DNA from: Bifidobacterium asteroides
GTDB taxonomy: Bacteria > Actinomycetota > Actinomycetes > Actinomycetales > Bifidobacteriaceae
Direction of reading: 5' to 3'
DNA length: 64,000 nt
NCBI RefSeq assembly: GCF_003202755.1
Contig: NZ_QGLK01000005.1
Coordinates: 372,001 to 436,000 of the forward strand
Each line of letters begins with the position of its first letter. The stretch's first letter is position 1. The notes under the pieces are model-generated. The model saw only the letters and a list, made by a program, of their open reading frames with translations. It was not told the origin of the DNA and did not search any database. Below are positions 8,640 through 19,934 of this stretch, piece by piece. The translations under genes and the position numbers were made by a program.

Positions 8640-9944
8640 ATGTCAACATCCAAGCCAGCGACAGATCCGACAGCTAAAGCGACTCCAGAGTCTGGTTCAG
8701 CATCGAATCAACCCGCGAAGAAAGGTAAGGCGGAATCGCTACGCTATGTGGTAGGCCTCTTCATCTACAACCTTCTGGTCTACATAGGATTCAATGGAGC
8801 GGTTGCGGTCCTTCTTCCCCAACGTCTCAAAGACATCGGGGTAGCCAACCCCTCTGCCCTCTTGGGCACTATCAGCGGGGTTGGAGCCGTTCTCTCCATG
8901 TTCATCAACGTCTTTATCGGAAGTATGTCCGACAGGACGCGTTCACGATTTGGGCGACGAACACCGTGGATCGTTGCGGGCGCCGTAGTTGATGGCGTCT
9001 GCTTCTATGCAGTTGGCTTACCAAAGAGCGGGTCAATGGTGGGAATCATCTATTGCATCTCACTCATCGGTCTGAACATGATGACCGCACCAATCACCGC
9101 CGTCCTCTCGGACCGTGTCCCTGAAAAAGACCGCGGAACAGCAGCAGCCGCCTTTGGCGGAGGCGCAGTCATCGGCCAAGGCATAGGAACCCTCATGGAT
9201 TCGGCTTTCATCAATCACACCCAAGTCGGATTCTTAGTGGCAGGCATTGCTCTTCTTCTTGCCGGATGGATTCCCATGGCAGTCATTCCACGCGAGGCCT
9301 CCAACAAGGATATCCCCAAGACGGCCGAGCCCGTCTGGAAAGTTCTAGTCCACGCCTTCACGCCACCGACTAAGGGAGCATCAGATTTTTGGAAGGCTTT
9401 CATATGCCGTACCGGCCTGCTGATCGCTTACCAGATGATCACAGCCTACCAGCTTTATATCCTTGAGGATCGCATCGGCCAGACCAAGGCACAGGCAGGG
9501 TCCGTCATCGCCACTATGTCCATGATCACCATGGTGGTTTCCCTGATAGCGACCTTCTCGTCAGGGCCCATATCCGATATGATCAAACGGCGCAAACCAC
9601 CCATCATATTCGCTTGCGCCCTCTATGCTATCGGCATCGCTCTGGCATGGGCCATCCCCACTCCCACTGGAATGCTGCTTTTCGCAGGCGTAGCCGGCTT
9701 CGGGTACGGCATGTATTCCGCTATAGATCAAGCACTCAATGTTGACGTCCTGCCCAACAAGGAGAACGCAGGCAAGGACCTGGGCTTCATCAACATAGCT
9801 ACTTGCGCAGGGCAAGCTATCGGTTCGGTCTTCACGTCGACCATAGTCACCGTCAGCGGAGGCTACAACTTGGTCTTCCCGGTTGCCATCACCATGACGA
9901 TCTTTTCGGCCATCGCAGCCGTCATGATCAAGAAAGTGAGGTAG
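8640..9944 (+). CDS. MFS sugar transporter of the alpha-glucoside operon
   Basis: This 434-residue major-facilitator protein has about 12 membrane segments after a Ser/Thr/Lys-rich cytoplasmic N-terminus of about 30 residues. The family loop after helix 2 is present as GSMSDRTRSRFGRRTPW, with a second-half counterpart SGPISDMIKRRKP. It starts 20 bases after the GH13 stop with an AAGAAGG ribosome site and probably imports the glucoside that GH13 cleaves. It is paralogous to the carrier at 42008-43333, sharing long C-terminal blocks such as DQALNVDVLPNK. It is convergent with dnaB, with only 25 bases between the stops. Confidence 0.9.
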   Translation: MSTSKPATDPTAKATPESGSASNQPAKKGKAESLRYVVGLFIYNLLVYIGFNGAVAVLLPQRLKDIGVANPSALLGTISGVGAVLSMFINVFIGSMSDRTRSRFGRRTPWIVAGAVVDGVCFYAVGLPKSGSMVGIIYCISLIGLNMMTAPITAVLSDRVPEKDRGTAAAAFGGGAVIGQGIGTLMDSAFINHTQVGFLVAGIALLLAGWIPMAVIPREASNKDIPKTAEPVWKVLVHAFTPPTKGASDFWKAFICRTGLLIAYQMITAYQLYILEDRIGQTKAQAGSVIATMSMITMVVSLIATFSSGPISDMIKRRKPPIIFACALYAIGIALAWAIPTPTGMLLFAGVAGFGYGMYSAIDQALNVDVLPNKENAGKDLGFINIATCAGQAIGSVFTSTIVTVSGGYNLVFPVAITMTIFSAIAAVMIKKVR

Positions 9945-9969
9945 AGAATCTTCCAGTCGGATTCCGGTA

Positions 9970-11385
9970 TCAGACCCCTCCCTGCTGGTAGTCCTGGGGC
10001 ATGTCCTTGAACTTGGACTTCTCGCCCAGGAAGGCCAGCTTGAAGGTATCGGTGGGGCCGTTGCGGTGCTTGGCCAGGATGATGTCGGCCTCGCCCGGGC
10101 GGTCCTCCTTGTCGTAGAAGTCCGGCCGGTGGACCAGGAAGACCACGTCGGCATCCTGCTCGATGGATCCCGACTCGCGCAGGTCGGAGAGCATGGGTTT
10201 CTTGTCGTTGCGCATCTCGGGACCGCGGTTGAGCTGGCTCAACGCCACCACCGGAACCTCCAGCTCCTTGGCCAGCAGCTTCAGGGCGCGCGAGAAGTCG
10301 GAGACCTCCTGCTGGCGGGATTCGACCCGCTTGCCCGAGGTCATCAGCTGCAGGTAGTCGATGACCACCAGCTTCAGGTCGTTGGTCTGCTTGAGCCGGC
10401 GGCACTTGGCACGGATCTCCATCAGGCTCATGTTGGGCGAATCGTCCAGGAAGAGCGGGGCATCCTGGAGCCTGCTCCAGAAGGTGTTCAGTGTGTTCCA
10501 ACGCTCGGGGGTGATGTCGTCCGCCCGGCGCAGGGCCACCAGGGGGATGTCGGTCTCGGCCGAGATGATGCGCTGGGCCAGCTCGGTCTTGCTCATCTCC
10601 AGGGAGAAGACCACCGTGGTCATGTTGTTGTGGAGGGCCGCGGCGCGGGCGAAGTCGATGCCCAGGGTGGACTTGCCCATGGCGGGGCGGCCTGCCACCA
10701 CGATCATCTGCCCGGGCTGCAGACCCTGGGTCACGTCGTCGATGCTCTTGAAGCCGGTGGGCACGCCCCGCTCCATGTCGCCGTTCTGCAGCTTGTCCAA
10801 CTGGTCCAGGGTGTCATGGACGACCGGCCCGATGGCCTCGTAATCCTGGCGGACCCTGCCCACGCTCATCTCGTAGACCTCGGCCTGGGCCAGGTTGACG
10901 ATGTCCTCGGCCTGGGAGCCCTCGGCCGAGTAGCCCAGCTGGGCGATCTTGGTGCCGGCCGCGATCACATTGCGCAGGATGGCCCGCTGGTGGACGATTT
11001 CCGCATAGTAGGTGGCGTTGGCGGCTGTCGGGACCGAGGCCACCAGGGAGTGCAGATAGTCGGTGCCTCCCACCTTCTCCAGGTCGCCGAACTTGAGCAG
11101 CTCGTTGGCCACCAGGACCGCATCCACCGGCTGGGAGGCCGAGAAGAGGGTGACGATGGCCTCGTAGATGGTCTGGTGCTTGGGCTGGTAGAAGTCGGAT
11201 ATTTCAATCATCTGGCTGACTTCGCCGATGGCATCCTTGCTCATGAGCATGCCGCCCAGCACGGCCATCTCCGCATCGTCGTCATGCGGGGGCACCCGGT
11301 CGAAGAGCATGTCACGGCCGGTCTGGGCACGATCGGTGGGACGCTGTTCGGGATGGGTGTAGTCGGTGTAGTCATCGGAAGCCAT
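9970..11385 (-). CDS. dnaB: Replicative DNA helicase DnaB
   Basis: This 471-residue hexameric replicative helicase unwinds DNA ahead of the replisome. The N-terminal domain (about residues 34-140, starting at PHDDDAEMAVLGGM) is followed by a linker and a RecA-like domain. That domain holds Walker A GRPAMGKST near residue 233, Walker B-like LVVIDYLQLM, and the C-terminal ESGSIEQDADVV block. No intein is present. ATG at 11385 is preferred over the in-frame GTG at 11391; neither has a strong ribosome site. The upstream gap contains DnaA-box-like sequences, which suggests coupling of dnaB expression to DnaA. Confidence 0.95.
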   Translation of the reverse strand: MASDDYTDYTHPEQRPTDRAQTGRDMLFDRVPPHDDDAEMAVLGGMLMSKDAIGEVSQMIEISDFYQPKHQTIYEAIVTLFSASQPVDAVLVANELLKFGDLEKVGGTDYLHSLVASVPTAANATYYAEIVHQRAILRNVIAAGTKIAQLGYSAEGSQAEDIVNLAQAEVYEMSVGRVRQDYEAIGPVVHDTLDQLDKLQNGDMERGVPTGFKSIDDVTQGLQPGQMIVVAGRPAMGKSTLGIDFARAAALHNNMTTVVFSLEMSKTELAQRIISAETDIPLVALRRADDITPERWNTLNTFWSRLQDAPLFLDDSPNMSLMEIRAKCRRLKQTNDLKLVVIDYLQLMTSGKRVESRQQEVSDFSRALKLLAKELEVPVVALSQLNRGPEMRNDKKPMLSDLRESGSIEQDADVVFLVHRPDFYDKEDRPGEADIILAKHRNGPTDTFKLAFLGEKSKFKDMPQDYQQGGV

Positions 11386-11717
11386 AGCCACGATTCTACG
11401 AAGAGGACCGTCCCTGACAGCCCTAAGATGAGGATTTCACCCAAGGCATTCACCAGGGCGTGCCGACGGCACTGGACGGGCACGGGGCCGGTCCTGCATG
11501 TGTACAGAAAAATAAGTTATCCACATTCAAGGCGTGTCCTAGAGGACATGTGTGCAACTTATCCACCTCATGGGTACAACTCTGTGCAAAACTTGGGGAC
11601 AGTCGTCCACATCACCAATCCAGCTTGCGCTCAGGGCTGTTTGGTGATATTGCACCTACCGGCAGGGCGTCCACGGACTGGCTTTCAGGGGTTGTGTCTT
11701 CAGTCCAGAGCATTAGC
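11386..11717. promoter_or_regulatory. dnaB/MATE intergenic region with DnaA-box cluster
   Basis: No gene is supported in these 332 bases. They contain one perfect DnaA box, TTATCCACA (11517-11525), a one-mismatch box TTATCCACC (11559-11567) and a two-mismatch box TCGTCCACA (11603-11611), all on the same strand. A short inverted repeat TGTCCTAGAGGACA (11535-11548) lies between the first two. The cluster is 130-230 bases upstream of dnaB and 100-200 upstream of the MATE gene. It is probably a regulatory or DnaA-binding locus rather than oriC, because dnaA and dnaN are not nearby. Confidence 0.6.
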
Positions 11718-13118
11718 ATGGCGTCCATGCGCAGCCACAGGGACATCCCCGAAACCAAGACCGGATCAATCACGCCGGAAGAACGGCGGGCGACCTACCG
11801 GACCATTGCTGGACTGGCCATACCCACATTCGGCCAGCTGATCGCCTCCCCGCTCTTCGTCATGATTGACACTGCCATCGTGGGCCACATCAGCGACTCG
11901 GCCCTAGCAGGGCTCTCCGTCGGATCCACCGTGGTGCTGACCACCGTGGGGCTCTGTATCTTTCTGGCCTACGGAACCACCTCCCAGGTGGCCCGACTCA
12001 TGGGCGCAGGCCGGCGCAAAGAAGGCATGCAGGCCGGCGTAGACGGCATGTGGCTGGCCTTCGTCATCGGCCTGGTCGTCTGCGCCCTGCTCCTGGTTTT
12101 AAGTCGGCCCATCTGCAGCCTGATGGGAGCCCGCGGGCCAGTCCTGCAAGCTGCGCAGACCTATTTGAATGCCCTAGTCTTCGGCCTTCCGGCCATGCTT
12201 ATGGTGTATGCGGCCAACGGCATCTTCCGGGGACTGCAAAAGGTAAAGATCACCTTGGTGGCCGCTGTGTCAGGCGCCATCCTTAACACCGCCTTGGAGG
12301 TCCTTCTGGTCTTCGGCCTGCACATGGACATTCTGGGCTCGGGCCTGGCCACGCTGATTGCCGAGTGGGCCATGGGGCTCTTTTTGACCATCCCCGCCCT
12401 GGTCTGGGCCCGTCAGGAAGGCGCCCAGCTGCGGCCCCGACTCTCAGGCATGGCGGCCAGCATGGGCGACGGTTTCCCGCTCTTCCTGCGAACCCTGGCC
12501 CTGCGAATCTGCCTGTTCATGACCGTGGTGGCTGCAGCCCACCTGGGTGAGCAGGTATTGGCTGCCTACCAGGGGGTCAACTCGGCCTGGAACTTCGGAT
12601 TGAACATGCTGGATGCCGTGGGCATCGCCGGTCAGTCACTGGTGGCCACCGAGCTGGGCGCCGGACGGCGGTCACGGGCACGGGTCATGACCGACCTGTC
12701 AGCCAAGGCCGGCATGGCCATGGGAGTGCTGGTCGGATTGGTCATGATTGCCCTGGGACTCTTCGCCGCCCCCCTGTTCAGCCCCACGCCGGCCATCAGA
12801 TCGCTGATCACCGTGGGCATGATCGTCCAGGGAGTCTTCATGCCCGTCGCCGGATGGATGTGGGCCCTGGACGGAATCCTGATCGGGGCCGGGGACTATC
12901 GCTACCTGGCGGCCACCTGCTCCCTGACGGCTGTAATCTACCTGATCGGCCTGCTGGGCATGACGGCCCTGGCCATGAACTGGACACCCACCTGGCGGAT
13001 AGCCATGCTCTGGGCCGTCCTCAATGTCCTCTTCATCGGCGTCAGGGCCATCTGCAACGGCTTGAGAACGCGCACCGATGTCTGGATGGGGACAATAAGC
13101 CAGGTCAAGGAAGCCTGA
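11718..13118 (+). CDS. MATE-family multidrug/cation antiporter
   Basis: This 466-residue MATE exporter has about 12 membrane segments in two pseudo-symmetric halves. It starts with a short charged N-terminus and then LAIPTFGQLIASPLFVMIDTAIVGH, split here for brevity, the usual first-helix pattern of NorM/DinF-like proteins. The second half repeats the arrangement around LGAGRRSRAR. It would expel cationic drugs or metabolites using a Na+ or H+ gradient. The long open frame extends upstream, but its first part reads through the DnaA-box region and has no family match, so ATG 11718 (or 11727) is taken; the ribosome site is weak. It is convergent with glnB. Confidence 0.9.
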   Translation: MASMRSHRDIPETKTGSITPEERRATYRTIAGLAIPTFGQLIASPLFVMIDTAIVGHISDSALAGLSVGSTVVLTTVGLCIFLAYGTTSQVARLMGAGRRKEGMQAGVDGMWLAFVIGLVVCALLLVLSRPICSLMGARGPVLQAAQTYLNALVFGLPAMLMVYAANGIFRGLQKVKITLVAAVSGAILNTALEVLLVFGLHMDILGSGLATLIAEWAMGLFLTIPALVWARQEGAQLRPRLSGMAASMGDGFPLFLRTLALRICLFMTVVAAAHLGEQVLAAYQGVNSAWNFGLNMLDAVGIAGQSLVATELGAGRRSRARVMTDLSAKAGMAMGVLVGLVMIALGLFAAPLFSPTPAIRSLITVGMIVQGVFMPVAGWMWALDGILIGAGDYRYLAATCSLTAVIYLIGLLGMTALAMNWTPTWRIAMLWAVLNVLFIGVRAICNGLRTRTDVWMGTISQVKEA

Positions 13119-13234
13119 AAAGACATAGAAAAGCAGGACCCCGACCGCTAGACCATGAAATCGGCCACAGCGGCAGGATCCTGCGAAACTGGTCAGCAGG
13201 AAGACGACCATACAGACGACAGCAGGCGGCTGCC

Positions 13235-14856
<1,622 letters not shown>

Positions 14857-15053
14857 GCCTACACCTCTCTTTTCCCCATCCGAGCGAGCAGTCCCAATAA
14901 AGAGGACTTCCCTCCGGACAGCCTACGTCAGATTCTCTTCCACTTCCCGATTCATCAAACAGGAAGAGGATGACGGTCAGGTCACCGTCGCATTACCTCC
15001 GGGTGACTATTGGATGACCACCTTATGACCGACTGCCCGACCGACTAGCCAGA

Positions 15054-16376
15054 CTACTCGTCTCCCAGAATGCCGTCGACAAAGGACTCGGGGTCGAAAA
15101 CAGCCAAATCGTCGGGCCCCTCGCCCAACCCGACCAGCTTGACGGGCACGCCCAGCTCCCGCTGGACAGAAATGACGATGCCACCCTTGGCCGAGCCGTC
15201 CAGCTTGGTCAGGACAATGCCCGTGACCCCGATGGCCTGGGCGAAGACCTTGGCCTGGATCATCCCGTTCTGCCCGGTGGTGGCATCCAGGACCAGCAGA
15301 ACCTCGTCCACGGGTAGGTTCTTCTCGATCACCCGCCGGATCTTGCCCAGCTGATCCATGAGGTTGGCCTTGTTCTGGAGGCGCCCGGCGGTGTCCACAA
15401 TGAGGACATCTGCATGATCATTTTTGGCCCGTTCCGCGGCTTCAAAAGCCACCGAGGCCGGGTCGGCACCGTCACGGTCGCTGCGGACCACGGGCACACC
15501 CACCTTGCCGCCCCAGGTTTCCAGCTGGTCAGCGGCGGCGGCACGGAAGGTATCGGCGGCACCCATGACCACTGACTTGCCATCGGCCACGAAAAGCCTG
15601 GCCAGCTTGCCCGCCGTGGTAGTCTTGCCGGTGCCGTTGACGCCCACCATAATAATTACCGACGGCCTGTTGGCCTGGGGTCGGGCGGCCACAAGAGTTC
15701 GGTCCATATTGGGATCGACCAGATCGATCAAGCGCTGACGAAGACTGCGGCGTACTGCTGCGGGATCCTTCTGCCCAGTAATCCGGGCATCGTCGCGCAG
15801 CTGTTTCACCAGCTGTTCGCTGGCCTCGGCGCCCACATCCGCCATGAGCAGGGTGTCTTCCACATCCTCCCAGTCGGATTCGCTCAGATGGTCCTTGGTC
15901 AGAATGGCAAAGAGGGCCTTGCCGAAGGGGTTGGGACTCTTGGCCAGCCTGGCTTTGAGTCTGATCATACGAGATGCGGATGCCTCCGGGTGAGCCAGCT
16001 CCTGCTGCGCTGACGGTGCTCCCTGGTCGGCCGAGGAAGACTGACTGGATGCCTCTGAATCGACTGAGCCGGCTGAATCCGTAGAAACGTCCGGATTATG
16101 GGAGACGCTCGATACGGGAGAGGCAGATTGGACAGCTTGATTACCTGATGAAGCTGCTGGGGAGGCACCAGGTTGGTCTTCAGCTTGACCCTCTGCTGCA
16201 GCCGTCGCCGATTTCGGGGACAAAGAAGGGTGGCCATTATCAGGCTCTTGCGCCCTGCCGGGGCGTGCGGAATCCCGCTGGGACCGGCGTTTGTGGACCG
16301 CCACCAGAATGCCGACCACCGCCAGCACCAGGACGATCAACACCGCGATAAGAATAAGGAGCTGCTGTGTTGTCAT
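15054..16376 (-). CDS. ftsY: Signal recognition particle receptor FtsY
   Basis: A 440-residue SRP receptor GTPase that docks ribosome-SRP complexes at the membrane. It has one N-terminal membrane helix (about residues 5-28), a long acidic Ser/Glu/Pro-rich linker (about 35-140), then the NG domain with the G1 loop [15 protein letters not shown] near residue 245, [17 protein letters not shown] and [10 protein letters not shown]. The membrane anchor plus A-domain is the usual actinobacterial layout. ATG at 16376 immediately precedes the hydrophobic helix; the extra ten codons upstream add nothing recognisable. Confidence 0.95.
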   Translation of the reverse strand: MTTQQLLILIAVLIVLVLAVVGILVAVHKRRSQRDSARPGRAQEPDNGHPSLSPKSATAAAEGQAEDQPGASPAASSGNQAVQSASPVSSVSHNPDVSTDSAGSVDSEASSQSSSADQGAPSAQQELAHPEASASRMIRLKARLAKSPNPFGKALFAILTKDHLSESDWEDVEDTLLMADVGAEASEQLVKQLRDDARITGQKDPAAVRRSLRQRLIDLVDPNMDRTLVAARPQANRPSVIIMVGVNGTGKTTTAGKLARLFVADGKSVVMGAADTFRAAAADQLETWGGKVGVPVVRSDRDGADPASVAFEAAERAKNDHADVLIVDTAGRLQNKANLMDQLGKIRRVIEKNLPVDEVLLVLDATTGQNGMIQAKVFAQAIGVTGIVLTKLDGSAKGGIVISVQRELGVPVKLVGLGEGPDDLAVFDPESFVDGILGDE

Positions 16377-16425
16377 AGATACCAGCCTAAGGGCGAAAAG
16401 GGACACGGGCGGTCATCACCAGCGG

Positions 16426-16989
16426 TCACTTTCCGCCTGGATGGCTCTTTTCCGTCTGCGAACCGCTCTTGACTGCAGGCATGACATCAGAGGTGGTGGT
16501 CTGAGGATCCCCCCGCTGTGGACGCGAAGGCTCGGGGCTGGATGATCGTAGGGTGGAGCTCCTAGGAGCTGGAGGCCCAGAGGCCGCGGAAGCCGGCTGC
16601 ACCGCATTCTTCTTTTGTCTCGGGCTGACCGACGATGTGGAATCGCTGCTCGGTGGCGGGGGCAGATTTATCTCGTCCGTGGAATCGGATGCCAGCAGAC
16701 CCCGAACCTCCATCACGGAGGAAGAGTTCACATAGACCGGATAGGGATGTTCGCTGTCTTCAGCGGTTGGCGTATCCTCGCCCGAGCCAGGGGAGAACGA
16801 CAGATGCCCGCCTGCTATCCGCGGCAGCTTATTCTCTCGTTCCTGCTGACGGCGTGCAGCCCGGCGCACACGCTCATCGAGAGACTGGGAGAAGGCACGG
16901 TCCTGGGACTCGCCAAGCGCCAAGCGCATGACAAATACAACGAATGCCACCACCACCAGCACCCATACCAGGACAATCAGCCAGACCAT
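16426..16989 (-). CDS. Hypothetical single-pass membrane protein upstream of ftsY
   Basis: The protein has 187 residues. The first about 22 residues are a strongly hydrophobic Val/Leu helix, followed by a basic helical stretch with a run of Arg/Gln/Glu (ERVRRAARRQQERENK), then a Ser/Pro-rich low-complexity tail. There is no recognised domain. ATG 16989 sits 9 bases after a GAGAGA site; the ATG three codons upstream (16998) is the alternative. It runs in the same direction as ftsY, 49 bases before that gene, so co-transcription is likely. Low complexity makes function guesses unsafe; a membrane-tethered scaffold is possible. Confidence 0.6.
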   Translation of the reverse strand: MVWLIVLVWVLVVVAFVVFVMRLALGESQDRAFSQSLDERVRRAARRQQERENKLPRIAGGHLSFSPGSGEDTPTAEDSEHPYPVYVNSSSVMEVRGLLASDSTDEINLPPPPSSDSTSSVSPRQKKNAVQPASAASGPPAPRSSTLRSSSPEPSRPQRGDPQTTTSDVMPAVKSGSQTEKSHPGGK

Positions 16990-17237
16990 ACATGCCATTC
17001 TCTCAGAAGAACCCCACAGACGCGCTACGACACGAGGAATCTATTGGTCTCTTTCACACTGGCAGATCAGTGGATGCCCTGGACCCTTCTTATACCTACC
17101 CAAGTTATACCCAAGGCGGCCAAAGGCAAGAAGAATGGCTTTCGCGCGAATTAACCTCAGCCGAGCCCGCAACTACCATTCAGGAAACCGAGAAATTCCT
17201 CGCAATGGCAGCAAAAGGTGCATAGCCGTCAGAAGTA

Positions 17238-17969
17238 TCATTTCCAGCGAAAACCGTATATGGAAACAAGCCCTAAGGTAATGCAGCCCACGGTCAGGTA
17301 TAGGATCCCGAGCCAGGCATGAGGCCAGGTGCCCGATCCGATCAGCATCATCGATAAGGCCTCCCGCATGTGATATAGGGGCGTATACGGGGCGATGGTC
17401 TGCACCCAGGACGGCAGCATATTGACAGGCATCATAGCTCCGCCAATGAAGCCCAGGGGCAGAATAATGATGTTCGCGAGGATGGATACCCCTGCGATGG
17501 AGTAAATTATCATGGCGATGATGACACCCAGGAAAAAGAACAAGAGGTAGCCTAGGACCAGGGGAAGCAATCCCGACAAAAATGTCGGTTTCAGCACCAT
17601 TCCCATAATCATTCCCAAGACGACAAGCACTACAGCTTGTGCCAGAAGAACGACGATACCCACAACAGCTTGGGAGAGGATAATCACATTCCAGGATAGA
17701 GGAAAATTGCGAACCGTCTGAAGCATGCCATTCTCACGCCAGAGAGCAAGGTGCGAAGCCCCCGCAAAAATACCCACATAGGCAGCGCCAAACGCAATGA
17801 CATTGGCGCTGATTTGACTGGCAATATCAACTCCAGGAACGTAGCTCTTAAAAGACAGGACCAGGACCAGCAACAAGGCTATAGGAAAGAGAAAGGTGAA
17901 AACCAAAGTGGACCAGTCACGAATATCGTAGTGGAACATCAACTTGAATAGAGTTTTGAAGCTGTTCAT
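17238..17969 (-). CDS. ABC-2 type transporter permease
   Basis: A 243-residue ABC-2 permease with six membrane segments, of the drug/antibiotic exporter type. The signature region GFIGGAMMPVNMLPSWVQTIAPYTPLYH (split here: MMPVNMLPSW then PYTPLYHMREAL) before the last helix is typical of this family. It overlaps the upstream ATPase gene by four bases (ATGA), giving an ATPase-permease operon. The substrate is unknown; a hydrophobic toxin or antibiotic is likely. The local base composition is lower in GC than the ftsY region, hinting at acquisition. Confidence 0.88.
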   Translation of the reverse strand: MNSFKTLFKLMFHYDIRDWSTLVFTFLFPIALLLVLVLSFKSYVPGVDIASQISANVIAFGAAYVGIFAGASHLALWRENGMLQTVRNFPLSWNVIILSQAVVGIVVLLAQAVVLVVLGMIMGMVLKPTFLSGLLPLVLGYLLFFFLGVIIAMIIYSIAGVSILANIIILPLGFIGGAMMPVNMLPSWVQTIAPYTPLYHMREALSMMLIGSGTWPHAWLGILYLTVGCITLGLVSIYGFRWK

Positions 17970-18895
17970 TTGACGTTCTCCTTTTCGAGAAGGCGAAGGT
18001 AGACATCCTCCAGACGCCCATCCTTGACTTGCGCCTGGCTTGTATTGATCCCTGAATCAACCAATTTCGCGAAAGTAACTCCGGTATCCCTGGTGCGAAC
18101 TGTTAGACCGTCGGGTGTGGCTTTTACATAGTCAGCTCCCACGAGATGGGCTACTTGATCAGCGTGATCCAAGGCATTCGGAAGAAGAATGGTCGATTCC
18201 ATCTCTGCTTGCGCAATAAGCTTGCTGGGACTGGCTGTTACGAGAATATGCTTATCCGCCAAGATCGAGACCACGTTGCACAACCGCTCCGCCTCGTCCA
18301 GATGGTGCGTTGTATAAAGAACCGTGGCGGCCAATTGCTGACTGGATTTGAGCAGGCTCACAAGGTCATGGCGTGACTCAGGATCGAGGGCAGCAGTGGG
18401 TTCGTCCAAAAAGAGCAGCCGAGGATGGTGGACGACAGCCGTGGCGATGGCCAGTCTCTGCTGTTCGCCGCCGGACAATGATTCAACCTTGTTGGATGCC
18501 ACATGATCCAGTTTCAATGCATCAATAAGATCGTCCACACGCGACCGGGGCACCTGGTAGATATCGGCCACTGCAGTAAGGTGCTCAAGGAGCGTCGTTT
18601 TGGGGAAGAAGGACGACTTTTGAGGCTGGATGCCTATTTGGCGCAGCAGGGCCAGGTTGCGTGGATAGGGCGTCTTGCCCAGAACGGAGACCGTTCCCTC
18701 AACCGGTTTTTGCAGTCCTTCCAAGACGGTGAACAAGGTTGTCTTTCCAGCGCCATTTGGCCCGATGACCCCATGGAAGGCTCCTTCTTCAACCTCCAAT
18801 GAGAGATGAGAGAGAATCGTTTTGTTCTTTATTCGAACAGTAAGGTTCGATACGCTTACTTCGATATTGCCTATTCCAGAGCCTTTCAGCGTCAA
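17966..18895 (-). CDS. ABC transporter ATP-binding protein (drug exporter type)
   Basis: A 309-residue ATPase of the DrrA/CcmA-like group: Walker A GPNGAGKTTL, signature LSGGEQQRLAIATA, Walker B LLFLDEPTAALD and the H-loop TTHHLDEAE. A C-terminal extension of about 90 residues follows the nucleotide-binding domain, as in DrrA-like proteins. The first available start is TTG at 18895 with no good ribosome site, and the coding signal begins around IEVSVSNLTVRI, so the true start may be some codons downstream. It powers the permease that overlaps its stop. Confidence 0.88.
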   Translation of the reverse strand: MTLKGSGIGNIEVSVSNLTVRIKNKTILSHLSLEVEEGAFHGVIGPNGAGKTTLFTVLEGLQKPVEGTVSVLGKTPYPRNLALLRQIGIQPQKSSFFPKTTLLEHLTAVADIYQVPRSRVDDLIDALKLDHVASNKVESLSGGEQQRLAIATAVVHHPRLLFLDEPTAALDPESRHDLVSLLKSSQQLAATVLYTTHHLDEAERLCNVVSILADKHILVTASPSKLIAQAEMESTILLPNALDHADQVAHLVGADYVKATPDGLTVRTRDTGVTFAKLVDSGINTSQAQVKDGRLEDVYLRLLEKENVK

Positions 18896-19514
18896 TACTG
18901 ATGTGGTAAAGCGCGGGTTGTGTCGTCTATTGCTGCTTGTCTATTCATGACTATTTCAATTTGCTGAGTCTGGGCAGGCAAGGGAAAGAATCAGTCCAAA
19001 TTCCGGCCCAGCATAGTATGGTGATTTTGGCTCCGATGGTCTTTTCCATGAGACCATCTGCTTCAACTACGATAGCTTATTAATCCATATTCTTTCCTCA
19101 CCCATGAGCCCAGAATTTCAGGCATTTTCTAATAAAATACAAGCTGGATCAGACATAAAACCGCCACCGTCCCACAAACTATGGTGTCCAAGAGCACGTA
19201 CTGACAAACACTGATTCCACTACTGGTTTACCTGCAGCTGGAACAGCATATTCCCATTTATCAAGCGGGCCACCAAGGGGCGGACGGGTACATCTACTTT
19301 GTTCCCAATCGGCACTTTGGTAAGAGAAGCCATACCAGTATCAGCAAAAGCGGATATTGAGAAAAGTGCGATGCTTGTTCCCCCGGCTCATGCTCACCAG
19401 TGGGGAGGTTGACCGCCGACAACAGTAGACCGCGCGAACGAACAACGACGGCGATGATGCGAAACTCTGCAAGTTATCGACGGAACCCACTATTTCGCCC
19501 TTTTCGCGTATTGG
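18896..19514. other. Gene-poor stretch, possible decayed coding fragments
   Basis: No gene is supported in these 619 bases. A leftward open stretch around 19210-19390 reads like real protein (pieces such as FADTGMASLTKVPIGN and VPVRPLVARLINGN) but has no start, ribosome site or recognised family, so it may be a remnant. No repeats or strong hairpins were seen. Confidence 0.4.
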
Positions 19515-19736
19515 CTATCTCGAATGATGCTGGCCTTCACCGTTTCGCCGCCAGTGTCTTACCATCATGAAGACAATCATCATTAGCCAAGCTGCTGGGT
19601 ATGTGCATAAACCCCAGAACTGTGAACCGGTGGCAAACGATATAACATGGGCGAGAATTAATGCCAGGGCAAAAAACCTGACAGCAATGACTTGCGCCTC
19701 ATCGGATGGTTTCTGTGTCGAAGCTGTTTGTCTCAT
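19515..19736 (-). CDS. Small hypothetical membrane protein
   Basis: The protein has 73 residues with two hydrophobic segments: residues about 18-36 (VIAVRFFALALILAHVISFA) and about 45-60 (YPAAWLMMIVFMMV). It ends in a basic tail. ATG at 19736 follows AAAGGA at good spacing; the longer open frame starts in a stretch of no coding character. It stands alone between a gene-poor region and the acetyltransferase. No family is recognised. Confidence 0.5.
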   Translation of the reverse strand: MRQTASTQKPSDEAQVIAVRFFALALILAHVISFATGSQFWGLCTYPAAWLMMIVFMMVRHWRRNGEGQHHSR

Positions 19737-19934
19737 GGCGGTTCCTTTGCCGTCGTGCATAATGCACGGAATGTGCATAAAAACAAATATACACTAACCG
19801 GCATTCGCTCAAAATAAGCTTAAAATAAGTTCGCGTTCTGGATGCGCATATACGTCATAGCCGGAGAAAATCATTGCAGAGAGCCTAGCCAGGAAGCAAT
19901 TACATGAAAGCTGCTTTTGCATCCAAGATTGCGT

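Noticed and set aside
11386-11717. Chromosomal origin of replication at the DnaA boxes
   Set aside because: Only three boxes, no AT-rich unwinding stretch of typical size, and dnaA, dnaN and rpmH are absent nearby.
10066-11841. Very long rightward open frame (about 590 codons) opposite dnaB
   Set aside because: It is a shadow on the antisense strand of a certain gene; composition is Gly/His/Leu/Gln-biased as expected from reverse reading of high-GC codons, and it has no domain.
16992-17225. 77-codon rightward frame between the ftsY-upstream gene and the ABC permease
   Set aside because: It has protein-like composition (ALDPSYTYPSYTQGG, then QETEKFLAM) but neutral third-position GC, no ribosome site and no recognised family. 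It might be real; evidence is too thin.
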